NCBI GenBank assembly: GCA_019648995.1
Contig: BLXT01001274.1
Span: 233,751 to 268,075 of the forward strand
From: Plakobranchus ocellatus
Taxonomy: Eukaryota; Mollusca; Gastropoda; Plakobranchidae
Length of the DNA stretch: 34,325 nucleotides
Direction of reading: 5' to 3'
In this document: one piece after another, positions 23,801 through 29,402 of the stretch
How positions within the stretch are numbered: the first letter of the stretch is position 1
Layout: each line of letters opens with the position of its first letter
Translations under genes and position numbers: made by a program
The notes under the pieces: generated by a model
The model's input: only the letters and a program-made list of their open reading frames with translations
What the model was told of the DNA's origin: nothing
The model's database searches: none

Positions 23801-26313
23801 TCAAAGCAAACAGTAACAAAATGTCCACTTGCTTCTTTGAAGCTATATGAAAGATCTTCTGCCCAATGCACTATATGGGCAGAGGGGCCAGTGTCCAAAT
23901 CTAAATGATTGTCCCATATAGCACTTATTTTAAAAGAATCAAACTCTTCACAAAGCTTTAAATTCAACTCATTTAATTTTTTTTTGGCAAGATCTTCAGC
24001 CATTATAGGCTGCGTGGTGGCAAGCAAACCAGTGCTGCAATTCTGTGGAGAAGGAACAATTTTTAATTGTTCAAAGCAACGTAAAGATTTTTTGGAAAAA
24101 ATTGTAAAAATCTTCACTTTACAACTAAAAAAAAAAAAATAAAAAAAAAAAACCAGATAATGTTGTCTCAAAAAGTATAAGGTATTACAAACTGTCTTTC
24201 AAAAACTTTCATTTTTTGTCTTTTAAATGGAGGGGGGGGGAAGGAGGAGGGAGGAAGGGAGAGAGGAAATTATAGGAAAAGAACATATAAATCAAGATAA
24301 TTAAACGATCTAAAATTTTCAAATTTCAATATCAACCTTTACTGATCCTTAAAACACCTTTGTCAAGTGTGACACATAATTTTTGTTCTTAAAGGTGACA
24401 GTGTTAGTTATATTGAAGGGATATAACACATTCAAAATGATCTCAAAACTTAATTTTTACCCTCCTCTTAAATGTTTCAAAAGACTAAAAAAGTTACAGA
24501 AATGTTTTGAAATATATTGAAGAAAGACCACTTATCAAAGTGTTCACTAAAACACATCAAAGAGTCATAGCATATATATATTGTATAACCTTTTAAAAAC
24601 ACGGTGCGTACACATTTTGGAAAAGTCATTTTCCAGACTTTTCCAGACATCTCTCAAGATTTTCCCTACAAAGAAAAATCCTGCAGACAATGCCTATTTT
24701 CAGAGCATTTATATACTACATAAGTATAGAAAGGAAACAAATATGGTGGTTACCAATGCAACAGTATTCCTGCTGGAATTTAATTGATACCAATGTATAA
24801 AAAGCTTTGCCCTTCTGTTTCTCTAATGAAATCTTAATATTGTGCACTATTAGAGTAAATTAATGTATGACTAACAAAAAAAAAAAAGAAAAACAAAAAA
24901 CATAAAAAAACTCAAGAATTTATTATATTTCAAATTTTCACACCATGTCATACCATCTCTGATCCCCTTTTTCCTTTATCTCATCAACATTTCATTAACA
25001 TCTTGACTAAACTTTTTCAAAACAGCTTTTAGAGAAAAAGCCTATGAATTGATGCAGTTTAGTGTTGGTATTGTGAATATCAATAGTATCAATTTTCTGC
25101 TTACTTTACGACAGGTTTTCCTGTTTATGTATTTTTCAACTTTTTTGTTCAATTATTAAAAAAGCTAAATTGTTGACTTTGTCATATCTTTTTGTTTTGC
25201 AGAATGACACAACATGAAAAAAAAAATCTGTCTTGTTTGACATCAGCAGTCAAATAGCATTAGGATTTCTAATACAAGTCAAATGTTGGTAAATGATAAT
25301 GAAATTTCTGAAGAATTCAAATTTTCCCCAAAGACTGGTACATATAAAACATATTTTTTGGGACATATGGATGTTGTTAGTGATCTAGATAAAAAGCATA
25401 AATTTATTATTTTATATGCTCACAACCAAGGGCAGATTTGAAGAGTATGTTGGTACAGTTTGCATACTTACATAATAATGAATATATAGTGTCTGTAACT
25501 ACTAGTTTGTTTGAGGCTTTACTTTAAAAAAAAAAATGAGTTTTAAAGATGGTAGAACCATAAAAGTTTGACAGAAATTCCTTTGAGTAACAAATAGCAG
25601 TACATTTTTTTAAAGAAATATAAATGAAGGCTCATTTCATATTCTTTAAAATCTGACAGTGATGAGTGTCAGTAATTTCTGGCAATCTTTAACCCTTATT
25701 CCATGTGACCATAAAGCTAAAACTAAAAGGTAATGAGTTAAAAGCTTTGCACCACATATCTAAATTTTTGCCATCTTTAAGAGGTTTTTAAAAGAAAACT
25801 AATATTCATACTTTACTTTTGTGTTTAAAAAAAGAAAATTAAAATAAACTGCTATCAATTCTGTTTTTAAATTACAATATTACATGATAATGAGATAGTT
25901 CTGCTACTTTTGATTCAATGTCAAACGAAGTCATTAAACTTTGTGAGAAAAAACAGTAAAAAAGTGTCCACATCATTTTGTCTCTGCTGGTATTACAAGA
26001 CCAACCCTTTTCTAGTTCATTAATACACCTAAAGTATATAAATATATTAACAAGTAATTCTCCAAATAGTGAAGCTATAATTTCCAGTCTGTTGTCCATA
26101 CTTATTTAAGTTTGAATAAGTTATAATAGTAAATCCAAAATAGATTTAGCTTTAAATCTCAGTTGCCGACCTGATGGTCCTTTCCTTTTTATCACTATCA
26201 GACATTCCAAATCATTCTACAGGAACTGGACTTACCTGATATTTTAGTATACTATGATTCACAAGCCTTTGATAATAATCAAGGCGAATTCCAGAATTAC
26301 TTCTGCTTCTCAT
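1108..26313 (-). CDS. PHKA: Phosphorylase b kinase regulatory subunit alpha, 5' half, multi-exon, partial
   Basis: Large regulatory subunit of phosphorylase kinase, the alpha4-beta4-gamma4-delta4 enzyme that activates glycogen phosphorylase in the cytosol. Family knowledge: alpha inhibits the gamma catalytic subunit and relieves this on phosphorylation and Ca2+/calmodulin signalling. Seen here: the family-specific N-terminus MRSRSNSG, then WVRDNVY (residues 40-46), [16 protein letters not shown] (about 123-138), [29 protein letters not shown] (179-190), [20 protein letters not shown] and GKLSDFL. These blocks run in order along 19 exon positions, all with GT-AG borders and matching phases, for 686 codons plus one base. 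The usual PHKA is about 1,200 residues, so the C-terminal half, including the calmodulin-binding region and prenylation tail, lies beyond the left edge. Alpha rather than beta is indicated by the N-terminus. PHKA1 versus PHKA2 cannot be assigned; invertebrates usually have one alpha gene. Each exon is listed separately. Confidence 0.97.
1294..1928. other. PHKA intron 18
   Basis: 635 bp, AT-rich, with poly-A and GA-rich runs at 1561-1650. Nothing else recognised. Confidence 0.8.
1929..2011 (-). CDS. PHKA: PHKA coding exon 18 (residues 597-624 and first base of 625)
   Basis: This exon is 83 bp, phase 2 to phase 1. It encodes [14 protein letters not shown] and then [25 protein letters not shown] is a clear alpha-subunit signature. 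The acceptor is TTATTTTAG and the donor GTGAGA. Reading past the donor meets TGA within three codons, supporting the exon end. Confidence 0.94.
2012..2986. other. PHKA intron 17
   Basis: Poly-A runs and one interspersed repeat copy (2470-2580). No exon candidate. Confidence 0.8.
2470..2580 (-). repeat. Interspersed repeat, copy 2
   Basis: Reading on the minus strand, CAGTTCACAACAAGGAGATC continues into TCAGGCTTTCAGG and CTGACAGGCCAAGGGCC, in the same order as copy 1. It lies in PHKA intron 17. Confidence 0.7.
2987..3062 (-). CDS. PHKA: PHKA coding exon 17 (residues 572-596 and two bases of 597)
   Basis: This exon is 76 bp, phase 1 to phase 2. It encodes (D)[16 protein letters not shown] and then QSGYISGA, matching the family pattern ...LAALRKMQDGYFGGAR. 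The donor is GTATGT. The acceptor AATAACAACAG has a poor pyrimidine tract, compensated perhaps by the long CU tract 30-170 nt upstream. Joining exon 15 directly to it gives a stop after 9 codons. Confidence 0.93.
3090..3235. repeat. GA-rich polypurine tract beside PHKA exon 17
   Basis: A purine-rich run starting about 28 bp upstream of exon 17 in transcript direction. It gives a long CU-rich stretch near that exon's weak acceptor. Confidence 0.85.
3830..4075. repeat. Degenerate GA-rich polypurine tract
   Basis: About 245 bp almost entirely of A and G on the plus strand, with scattered C and T. It is imperfect GA repeat and reads as polypyrimidine in PHKA pre-mRNA. Confidence 0.85.
4197..4322. 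repeat. (GA)n microsatellite, long
   Basis: Near-pure GA for about 125 bp with a few CAGACAGA interruptions. In the PHKA pre-mRNA this is a CU tract inside intron 16b-17. Confidence 0.97.
5751..5895 (-). CDS. PHKA: PHKA alternative exon 16b (residues 524-571, second version)
   Basis: This exon is 145 bp, phase 0 to phase 1, the same length and phases as 16a. It encodes [20 protein letters not shown], then RTEVSYL and [14 protein letters not shown]. It is closer to the vertebrate segment (FY.ALD and LRT..SYL are shared). The donor is GTAGGTCAAG and the acceptor is CCCAAACAG with a CU tract (5916-5930 on this strand) 20-35 nt upstream. If spliced after 16a the frame shifts and meets a TGA 18 codons in. 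Confidence 0.9.
5896..9213. other. Intron between alternative exons 16a and 16b
   Basis: 3.3 kb, AT-rich, with a CU tract beside the 16b acceptor (5916-5930) and a SINE candidate (7655-7884). It is long enough to be spliced, so steric hindrance does not explain exclusion of one exon. Confidence 0.8.
7655..7884 (-). repeat. Candidate tRNA-derived SINE
   Basis: On the minus strand, TGGCACTCTGGTGATTAC, GAGTCTCGCATTACATG and GAGATCCCAAGTTTGAAGG have the spacing and flavour of a tRNA-like head: an A-box-like start and a decayed B box (AAGTTTGAAGG versus GGTTCGAATCC). A non-tRNA body may extend to about 7655. It is degenerate, and no flanking duplication was found. Confidence 0.4.
9214..9358 (-). 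CDS. PHKA: PHKA alternative exon 16a (residues 524-571, first version)
   Basis: This exon is 145 bp, phase 0 to phase 1. It encodes [20 protein letters not shown] and then a stretch ending [14 protein letters not shown]. It aligns without gaps to exon 16b, about 16 of 48 residues identical, sharing the D..FY...D...LVD and W..LGRP patterns. It is the more diverged of the two from vertebrate PHKA as I remember it. Its splice sites are weak: the acceptor is TTGTGGCAG with a poor pyrimidine tract and the donor is GTTGGGG. No stop or frame break is present, so it is not obviously decayed. Confidence 0.88.
9359..12242. other. Intron between exon 15 and exon 16a
   Basis: 2.9 kb, AT-rich, containing the 30-bp minisatellite at 11222-11362. 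No coding signal recognised. Confidence 0.8.
11222..11362. repeat. Five-unit AT-rich minisatellite, about 30 bp
   Basis: Units start with CCAACAAATGA-like words at 11222, 11250, 11281, 11310 and 11341, followed by CAT.GAAGATTATTTC. Periods are 28, 31, 29 and 31 bp. It lies in the intron between exon 15 and exon 16a. Confidence 0.8.
12243..12355 (-). CDS. PHKA: PHKA coding exon 15 (residues 486-523)
   Basis: This exon is 113 bp, phase 1 to phase 0. It encodes [13 protein letters not shown] and then [14 protein letters not shown] to AFVPQ. The LSGR and LGTSKLY-like blocks match the family. The acceptor is TGTTTCAG and the donor GTATGT. It ends in phase 0, so the next exon must start in phase 0. 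Both exon 16 candidates do; exon 17 does not. Confidence 0.95.
13067..13201 (-). CDS. PHKA: PHKA coding exon 14 (residues 441-485 and first base of 486)
   Basis: This exon is 135 bp, phase 1 to phase 1. It encodes [20 protein letters not shown], then [18 protein letters not shown] and KLYSLL. The TVAEV.PI...PARVLS.LYS block is conserved and lies just after the GH15-like core. The acceptor is TTTTTTCAG and the donor GTATGC. Confidence 0.96.
13324..13350. other. Poly-C run with 4-base N gap
   Basis: Cytosine runs flank NNNN at 13336-13339 in intron 13. This is an assembly uncertainty, not biology. Confidence 0.97.
13994..14072 (-). CDS. PHKA: PHKA coding exon 13 (residues 415-440 and first base of 441)
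   Basis: This exon is 79 bp, phase 0 to phase 1. It encodes [19 protein letters not shown] and then KPDVVVQ. The GEIDPLNRR-like and PDVVVQ blocks are family-typical. The acceptor is CATTCTAG and the donor GTTGGT (weak). It had no open reading frame long enough to be seen without homology. Confidence 0.95.
14403..14510 (-). CDS. PHKA: PHKA coding exon 12 (residues 379-414)
   Basis: This exon is 108 bp, phase 0 to phase 0. It encodes [13 protein letters not shown] and then [30 protein letters not shown] is strongly conserved. The acceptor is TTTTTTTTAG. The donor GTCTGG is non-consensus beyond GT. The intron after it is 330 bp with no other signal. Confidence 0.96.
14511..15038. other. PHKA intron 11
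   Basis: 528 bp. A plus-strand open frame of 114 codons (14604-14948) is AT-rich, has no recognisable domain and sits opposite the host gene, so it is not called. Confidence 0.7.
15039..15134 (-). CDS. PHKA: PHKA coding exon 11 (residues 347-378)
   Basis: This exon is 96 bp, phase 0 to phase 0. It encodes [13 protein letters not shown] and then [15 protein letters not shown]. The PELY.VP block is a family signature. The acceptor is TTATTTAAG (short pyrimidine tract) and the donor GTGAGG. The frame stays open past the donor, but the family sequence continues in exon 12. Confidence 0.95.
15135..16095. other. PHKA intron 10
   Basis: 961 bp, AT-rich. Short overlapping frames on both strands look random. 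Confidence 0.75.
16096..16218 (-). CDS. PHKA: PHKA coding exon 10 (residues 306-346)
   Basis: This exon is 123 bp, phase 0 to phase 0. It encodes [15 protein letters not shown], then [18 protein letters not shown], ending FNNNKEQ. IEC.WP is the conserved block of the GH15-like fold. The acceptor is TCTCTGCAG and the donor GTAGGGC. Confidence 0.97.
16290..16322. other. Poly-G run with 11-base N gap
   Basis: Twenty-two guanines are followed by N at 16312-16322 in intron 9. This is an assembly gap at a homopolymer. Confidence 0.97.
16674..16727 (-). CDS. PHKA: PHKA coding exon 9 (residues 288-305)
   Basis: This exon is 54 bp, phase 0 to phase 0, encoding [18 protein letters not shown]. The [12 protein letters not shown] block is a diagnostic family motif. 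The acceptor is CACTCTCAG and the donor GTAAAAAT. The following intron (16219-16673) contains a poly-G run with an 11-base N gap. Confidence 0.96.
17078..17182 (-). CDS. PHKA: PHKA coding exon 8 (residues 253-287)
   Basis: This exon is 105 bp, phase 0 to phase 0. It encodes [19 protein letters not shown] and then [12 protein letters not shown]. The FPAFAV.D block is conserved in alpha subunits. The acceptor is TTTGCTCAG and the donor GTAACTG. The 350-bp intron that follows is featureless. Confidence 0.96.
17183..18047. other. PHKA intron 7
   Basis: 865 bp dominated by the (AT)40 microsatellite. Nothing else recognised. Confidence 0.8.
17730..17809. repeat. (AT)40 microsatellite
   Basis: Uninterrupted alternating AT of about 80 bp in intron 7. 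It is self-complementary and able to form a cruciform or hairpin. Confidence 0.98.
18048..18089 (-). CDS. PHKA: PHKA coding exon 7 (residues 239-252), micro-sized
   Basis: This is a 42-bp exon, phase 0 to phase 0, encoding [14 protein letters not shown]. It is too short to appear as an open reading frame and was found by following the family sequence between exons 6 and 8. The acceptor is CTGTTTCCAG and the donor GTAAATC. Because its length is a multiple of three it could be skipped without a frameshift. Confidence 0.93.
18542..18640 (-). CDS. PHKA: PHKA coding exon 6 (residues 206-238)
   Basis: This exon is 99 bp, phase 0 to phase 0. It encodes [18 protein letters not shown], then [14 protein letters not shown]. 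The acceptor TTTTTCTCCTCAG and donor GTAAGA are both strong. The flanking introns (443 and 452 bp) are AT-rich and show nothing else. Confidence 0.96.
19084..19164 (-). CDS. PHKA: PHKA coding exon 5 (residues 179-205)
   Basis: This exon is 81 bp, phase 0 to phase 0. It encodes [14 protein letters not shown] and then [13 protein letters not shown]. The WERGD motif sits where GH15 glucoamylases carry their general-acid region (family knowledge); whether alpha subunits are hydrolytically active is not established. The acceptor is TTTCTCAG and the donor GTATATTG. Confidence 0.97.
19165..20115. other. PHKA intron 4
   Basis: 951 bp including interspersed repeat copy 1 (19271-19420); otherwise AT-rich. 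Confidence 0.8.
19271..19420 (+). repeat. Interspersed repeat, copy 1 (longest)
   Basis: It begins GGCTAGTCCACAAGAAGG, then ATCTCAGGCTTTCAGACC, TCTGTCAGGCCAGGGCG and a tail CTTGCTGGCCATTGTGCC. It is GC-richer than the surrounding intron 4. It matches reverse-strand sequence at 2470-2580 and a fragment at 30349-30392. Confidence 0.75.
20116..20198 (-). CDS. PHKA: PHKA coding exon 4 (residues 151-178)
   Basis: This exon is 83 bp, phase 1 to phase 0. It encodes [18 protein letters not shown] and then YIEAAYRCP. The [16 protein letters not shown] block is near-invariant in the family. The acceptor is TTATCTCCAG and the donor GTATGT. Reading continues open past the donor, but the family sequence resumes only in the next exon, so the donor at 20115 is preferred. 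Confidence 0.96.
20199..21257. other. PHKA intron 3
   Basis: 1,059 bp, AT-rich with A-runs. No signal found. Confidence 0.8.
21258..21474 (-). CDS. PHKA: PHKA coding exon 3 (residues 79-150 and first base of 151)
   Basis: This exon is 217 bp, phase 0 to phase 1. It encodes [14 protein letters not shown], then a polar stretch, then [20 protein letters not shown] and AQMTAS. The [10 protein letters not shown] block is a hallmark of the glucoamylase-like domain of phosphorylase kinase alpha and beta. The acceptor is TTGCAG and the donor GTCTGAAT. The split glycine codon is completed by the next exon. Confidence 0.97.
21785..21940 (-). CDS. PHKA: PHKA coding exon 2 (residues 27-78)
   Basis: This exon is 156 bp, phase 0 to phase 0, and starts [13 protein letters not shown]. 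It holds the conserved [15 protein letters not shown] block and ends AYELEK. The acceptor TTTTGCAG is clear. The donor GTTTGAG is weak at positions +3 and +4. It forms part of the first helices of the GH15-like alpha/alpha barrel. The next intron is only 310 bp and has nothing notable in it. Confidence 0.96.
22508..22555. repeat. (GT)n plus poly-G tract
   Basis: TGTGTGTGTG runs into interrupted G runs within intron 1. Length may be unreliable in assembly. Confidence 0.9.
23743..24042 (-). CDS. Putative exon of an unrecognised nested gene in PHKA intron 1
   Basis: A strong acceptor (TTCCTTCTCCACAG) is followed by 99 open codons and a TGA. The product starts [20 protein letters not shown], continues with a charged probable helix ([18 protein letters not shown]), then [24 protein letters not shown] and a cysteine-bearing beta-like stretch ([20 protein letters not shown]). 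Composition looks like real protein rather than AT-rich noise, except for the last residues. I do not recognise the family. It does not fit between PHKA exons 1 and 2, which join without it. It could be the last exon of a nested gene, an internal exon using the GTATGA near 23755, or an old retrocopy. No clear poly(A) signal was seen just downstream. Confidence 0.4.
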   Translation of the reverse strand, partial: NCSTGLLATTQPIMAEDLAKKKLNELNLKLCEEFDSFKISAIWDNHLDLDTGPSAHIVHWAEDLSYSFKEASGHFVTVCFDLKFAVCECSDEFSMTFFL

Positions 26314-26348
26314 TATGAATTCCTGTCCTTTTTAGTCACTTCATATAT
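26236..26348 (-). CDS. PHKA: PHKA exon with start codon (35 nt of 5'UTR plus residues 1-26)
   Basis: The ATG is at 26313-26311 and coding runs to 26236, encoding [15 protein letters not shown] and onward to KYQ. The donor is GTAAGT, a strong consensus. An in-frame TAA lies 18 nt upstream of the ATG (26334-26332), which fixes the start. A good acceptor (TTTTTCTACAG) ends at 26349, so at least one non-coding 5' exon must exist further right. Basic residues and serines at positions 2-7 are typical of alpha subunits. Confidence 0.95.
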
Positions 26349-27418
26349 CTGTAGAAAAATGGTTACACATTTTAAAAGAATTAGATTAGCGTCAAAAAGA
26401 TTCTAAGAAGTCTCTTTTATTTTTCTATTAAAAAAACGTGTTTATCCGTTAAGAAAAATTAGTTCATTGCCTATGGTCATTCAAATTTTGGTTTAAGGGC
26501 AAGTGCGGCACTCAGGGGTGATTTCCTTTATTTCTTAAATGATACCTTTGCAAATGGTTTATTTGTTATATATGACGCCCCAAAAGTGATATAAACAACC
26601 AAAATGACTTTTTTTCAATTACTGTTGGCATGGCAACAGAAACAAATGTCAACCATCTTGGATATAAACATAATTCTCAAAGTCTTATAACTTCGGAACT
26701 ATATAAGATATCAACTTTTGCTAAACGGGCATATGTTTTTTGTGCTACATATGAAGGTTTTCACGTAGGCTTTTGTGGTTAGAAAGAAAAGGGAAATTTT
26801 CATGAAATTTCGAAAAAATGTATAGAAATAGCATCACATTTTTGGATACATAAAAATTTGTATGAAAAAAGTTATAGATGCCATTCCAAAAAACATGCTT
26901 GAAAAGCAAGATATTACTGCCCTAAAACTTTATGGCAAGTTTCAGACAAATCTGACAAACACCTTTTTTCTGAGAACTATTAGTCATACTTATTTTGAGA
27001 AGACTTCCGAGTATGCACACAGGCAATATTACGCAATATTATTAATGACAAAATGAAGGTGAATCTAGTCAATTTTGGAAAATTTTGCCATTAAAAAAAA
27101 TATTAATATATCAACATAATTCAGTTCCAAAGCAAAGACACGTTTAAAATGCATCCCTTTTCACATGATTAAATGGTCGTTCTATGAGTTGACAAGATGG
27201 CAGTCTAGCACTCACAGATTTTGTTGACAAAGTCTTAGCCTTATTTTGATCTTTATATCATTCCTGAATCTTGACCTTTAACCAGATATGCTTTGAGGTA
27301 AATACCGCAGTTCGCGGTCCCCACGCCTTTGTTTACCGTTCCGCCATGTTGGATACGATAAACTGCCAAGAATTTCCAAGACTCTTTAAAGGTGCCAGGT
27401 TGTCTCACACTTGTCTCT
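26349..27418. other. Upstream non-coding region of PHKA
   Basis: About 1.1 kb between the start-codon exon and the tandem repeat array. It must hold an intron boundary, as a 5'UTR acceptor lies at 26349. Only AT-rich sequence with chance short frames was seen, apart from a CpG-bearing stretch at 27300-27370. Confidence 0.6.
27305..27370 (-). promoter_or_regulatory. Possible PHKA promoter / first non-coding exon
   Basis: On the minus strand this locally GC-rich, CpG-containing patch reads AACATGGCGGAAC, which resembles the YY1 motif (AAnATGGCGGC) usual just downstream of TATA-less metazoan start sites. About 40 nt further is a GT (CTGCG|GTATTTACC) that could be a donor joining to the acceptor at 26349. 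A second ATGGC-type motif lies at 27191-27205 on the plus strand. No TATA box was evident. The call rests on motif and position only. Confidence 0.27.
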
Positions 27419-28265
27419 CGTTCATCTAAACATAAGATCCAGAGTTCAGGTCTAGGGACTGTACTACTGCGGTTTTGTATAGCCGCTCGGGTATTGCCTC
27501 TCTCTCTCTCTCACTCTATCTATTTATCTCTCTCTATTTATCGTTCATCTAAACATAAGATCCAGAGTTCAGGTCTAGGGACCGTACTACTGCGGTTTTG
27601 TATAGCCGCTCGGGTATTGCCTCTCTCTCTCTCTCACTCTATCTATTTATCTCTCTGTCGTTCTGCTTGTCTTTGTGTCTCTCTCTCTCTCTTTGTGTAA
27701 AGGGAGGTGGGGTGAATGTGAGTTATTTTGTTAAATTATGTAGTAGTAGTAGTAGTAGTTGTAGTCGTAGTAGAGAAACATAATTTTTTAAAAATTATGT
27801 ATTTATTTTTTTCTTTTGCTGTTTTTTTTCGTTCATCTAAACATAAGATCCAGAGTTTGGGTCTAGGGACCGCACTACTGTGGTTTTGTATGGCCGCTCA
27901 GGTATTGTCTCTCTCTCTCTCTCTTTTACTTTTTCGTTCATTTAAACATAAGATCCAGAGTTAAAGGGTAGGGACCACACTACTGCGGTTTGGTATAGCC
28001 GCTCGGGTATTGTCTCTCTCTCTCTCTCACTCTATCTCTTACTTTTTCGTTCATTTAAACATAAGAATTAAGATCCAGAGTTCAAGGCTAGGGACCGCAC
28101 TACTGCGGTTTTGTATAGCCGCTTGGGTATTGTCTCTCTCTCTCTCTCTCACTTTTTCGTTCATTTAAACATAAGATCCAGAGTTCAAGTCTAGGGACCG
28201 CACTACAGCGGTTTTATATAGCCGCTCGGGTATTGTCTCTCTCTCTCTCTCTCTCAAACTATCTA
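27419..28265. repeat. Six-unit imperfect tandem repeat with hairpin core and CT tails
   Basis: Units begin CGTTCATCTAAACATAAGAT at about 27419, 27542, 27830, 27935, 28048 and 28158. Each continues through CCAGAGTT, TAGGGACCGCACTACTGCGG, TTTTGTATAGCCGCTCGGG and a (CT)n tail. Spacing is 105-123 bp except for a 288-bp step between units 2 and 3, which contains (TAG)n. CCGCA/TGCGG and GCGG/CCGC can form two competing stems in each unit. Confidence 0.9.
27738..27776. repeat. (TAG/GTA)n trinucleotide microsatellite
   Basis: Runs of TAGTAG interrupted by TTG and TCG lie in the spacer between tandem units 2 and 3. Confidence 0.85.
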
Positions 28266-28364
28266 TCTTGAGTGCACATTCGGAAGTTGGTACAAAGTTA
28301 TCAACTGTTGACTAAAATTCCTCCCATTTCGTAATTAAAATTGAAAACAGTCACATTATACTGG

Positions 28365-28640
28365 TAGATCTTGATCTAGATCTAGTACCGAGTTTTATCA
28401 TGGGAGTCTTAGACTCTAGATATCTAGATCTAGCTCTAATTTAGATCTAATTCCATAGGCCTATCTACAATCTAGATTAGTAGGTATTAAACCCCAAGTG
28501 ATTGCCGAGTTTAAGTAACAAAAAAGTACCTAAATTACATCTCCATCGTGAAAACCATTTGAGAGTGTTGAGATTTAAAACTAGATCTAGAAGGCTTAGG
28601 TCGAGTAGATCTAGATCTACACCAGGTTAGTGAGTAGATC
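28365..28640. repeat. TAGATCTAGATC palindromic repeat cluster
   Basis: Many overlapping copies of the self-complementary words AGATCT and CTAGATCTAG (for example at 28375-28385, 28415-28450, 28580-28590 and 28605-28620) lie in 275 bp. Similar clusters are common, to my knowledge, in heterobranch gastropod genomes. Confidence 0.75.
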
Positions 28641-28799
28641 TTCGCTTGCTGGTCTCTGTTTATTTTGTTGAGCGTTAAACGAAGGTCACGGTCGCGCAAT
28701 TTAACCCGGAAGTAACAAAAAGGAAATTAGAAGTGGTTATTGAAAGTAGATGACCTTCACGGATATGATTGCATTTTTTTCTCTTTTTTTTTTTTCTAA

Positions 28800-29402
28800 T
28801 TTCGCCGAGCTTTGATGCTTGCCTTACCGTAACCGGGTAGTGCGGTGAAGGTTCCATAGATCTTTTACCGGCCTCTTTCCATCTTACCTCAGCAAGCCCA
28901 AGGATATTAAGTCTGATTCTGTCCATTTCTCGAATAATATTTTCTACGTTTCATTTTTAGTGCTGTGTACGAACATTCCATGATGCTATTTTGGTGTTTG
29001 TTTGATATTAATTTTGCAAGCAGACGCTGGGTGACGACCTGCTGCTACCTGTTGCACATTGCTATCCCTGCCGAACGAGGATTGAATCACAAACCCTTTT
29101 AAAGTTGCTAAACTAGGTTTTAGTTTGATTTTTGGATCATGATTTTTTTTCTAGGGAAGCTACAACAATGGTTTCCCCTTGCCCACTGCTGCTTTGTGTA
29201 CGGGCTCTTCGCTGGCGCTAACCTTCGATTCGCAACTAACCCACAAGGCAGTGGGGATCTATGGATGGCCGTTGTCCTAAAGGATCTTCCGCCCTTTGCA
29301 GGTCTTATTTTTAGTCCTACTAGGTACCACTTCTTTCCTCATCAGTTTAAAATTGAAGGGGTTACCAGATTAGTCTTCAATTGTCCTACGGATACAGTTT
29401 GA
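28800..29402 (-). mobile_element. Inverted 5' part of a degenerate APE-type LINE
   Basis: On the minus strand, ASWNVRT followed by MDRIRLNILGLAEVRWKEAG (28860-28990) is the start of the apurinic-type endonuclease domain of non-LTR retrotransposons; WNVRT and E.RW are typical. A frame break lies between the two motifs. The part from 29000 to 29402 is assigned as 5' leader of the same element by position only. It faces away from the related plus-strand segment beginning at 29403. Confidence 0.6.

Larger units (their letters stand above)
21941..26235. other. PHKA intron 1 (first intron after the start codon)
   Basis: 4.3 kb, the longest intron. It contains the GT/poly-G tract, the 99-codon exon-like stretch at 23743-24042 and a weaker 76-bp exon-like stretch at 24590-24665 on the same strand. 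Confidence 0.8.

Noticed and set aside
25872-26099. 75-codon minus-strand frame in PHKA intron 1 starting [16 protein letters not shown]
   Set aside because: Considered as a first exon of a nested gene, but no splice borders of suitable spacing, AT-rich composition and no recognised family.
26862-27056. 64-codon plus-strand frame upstream of PHKA
   Set aside because: No family recognised, no splice or promoter context; likely chance or an old repeat.
29139-29402. 87-codon plus-strand frame
   Set aside because: It lies between two LINE segments and reads antisense to the presumed LINE 5' leader; not a gene by any domain evidence.
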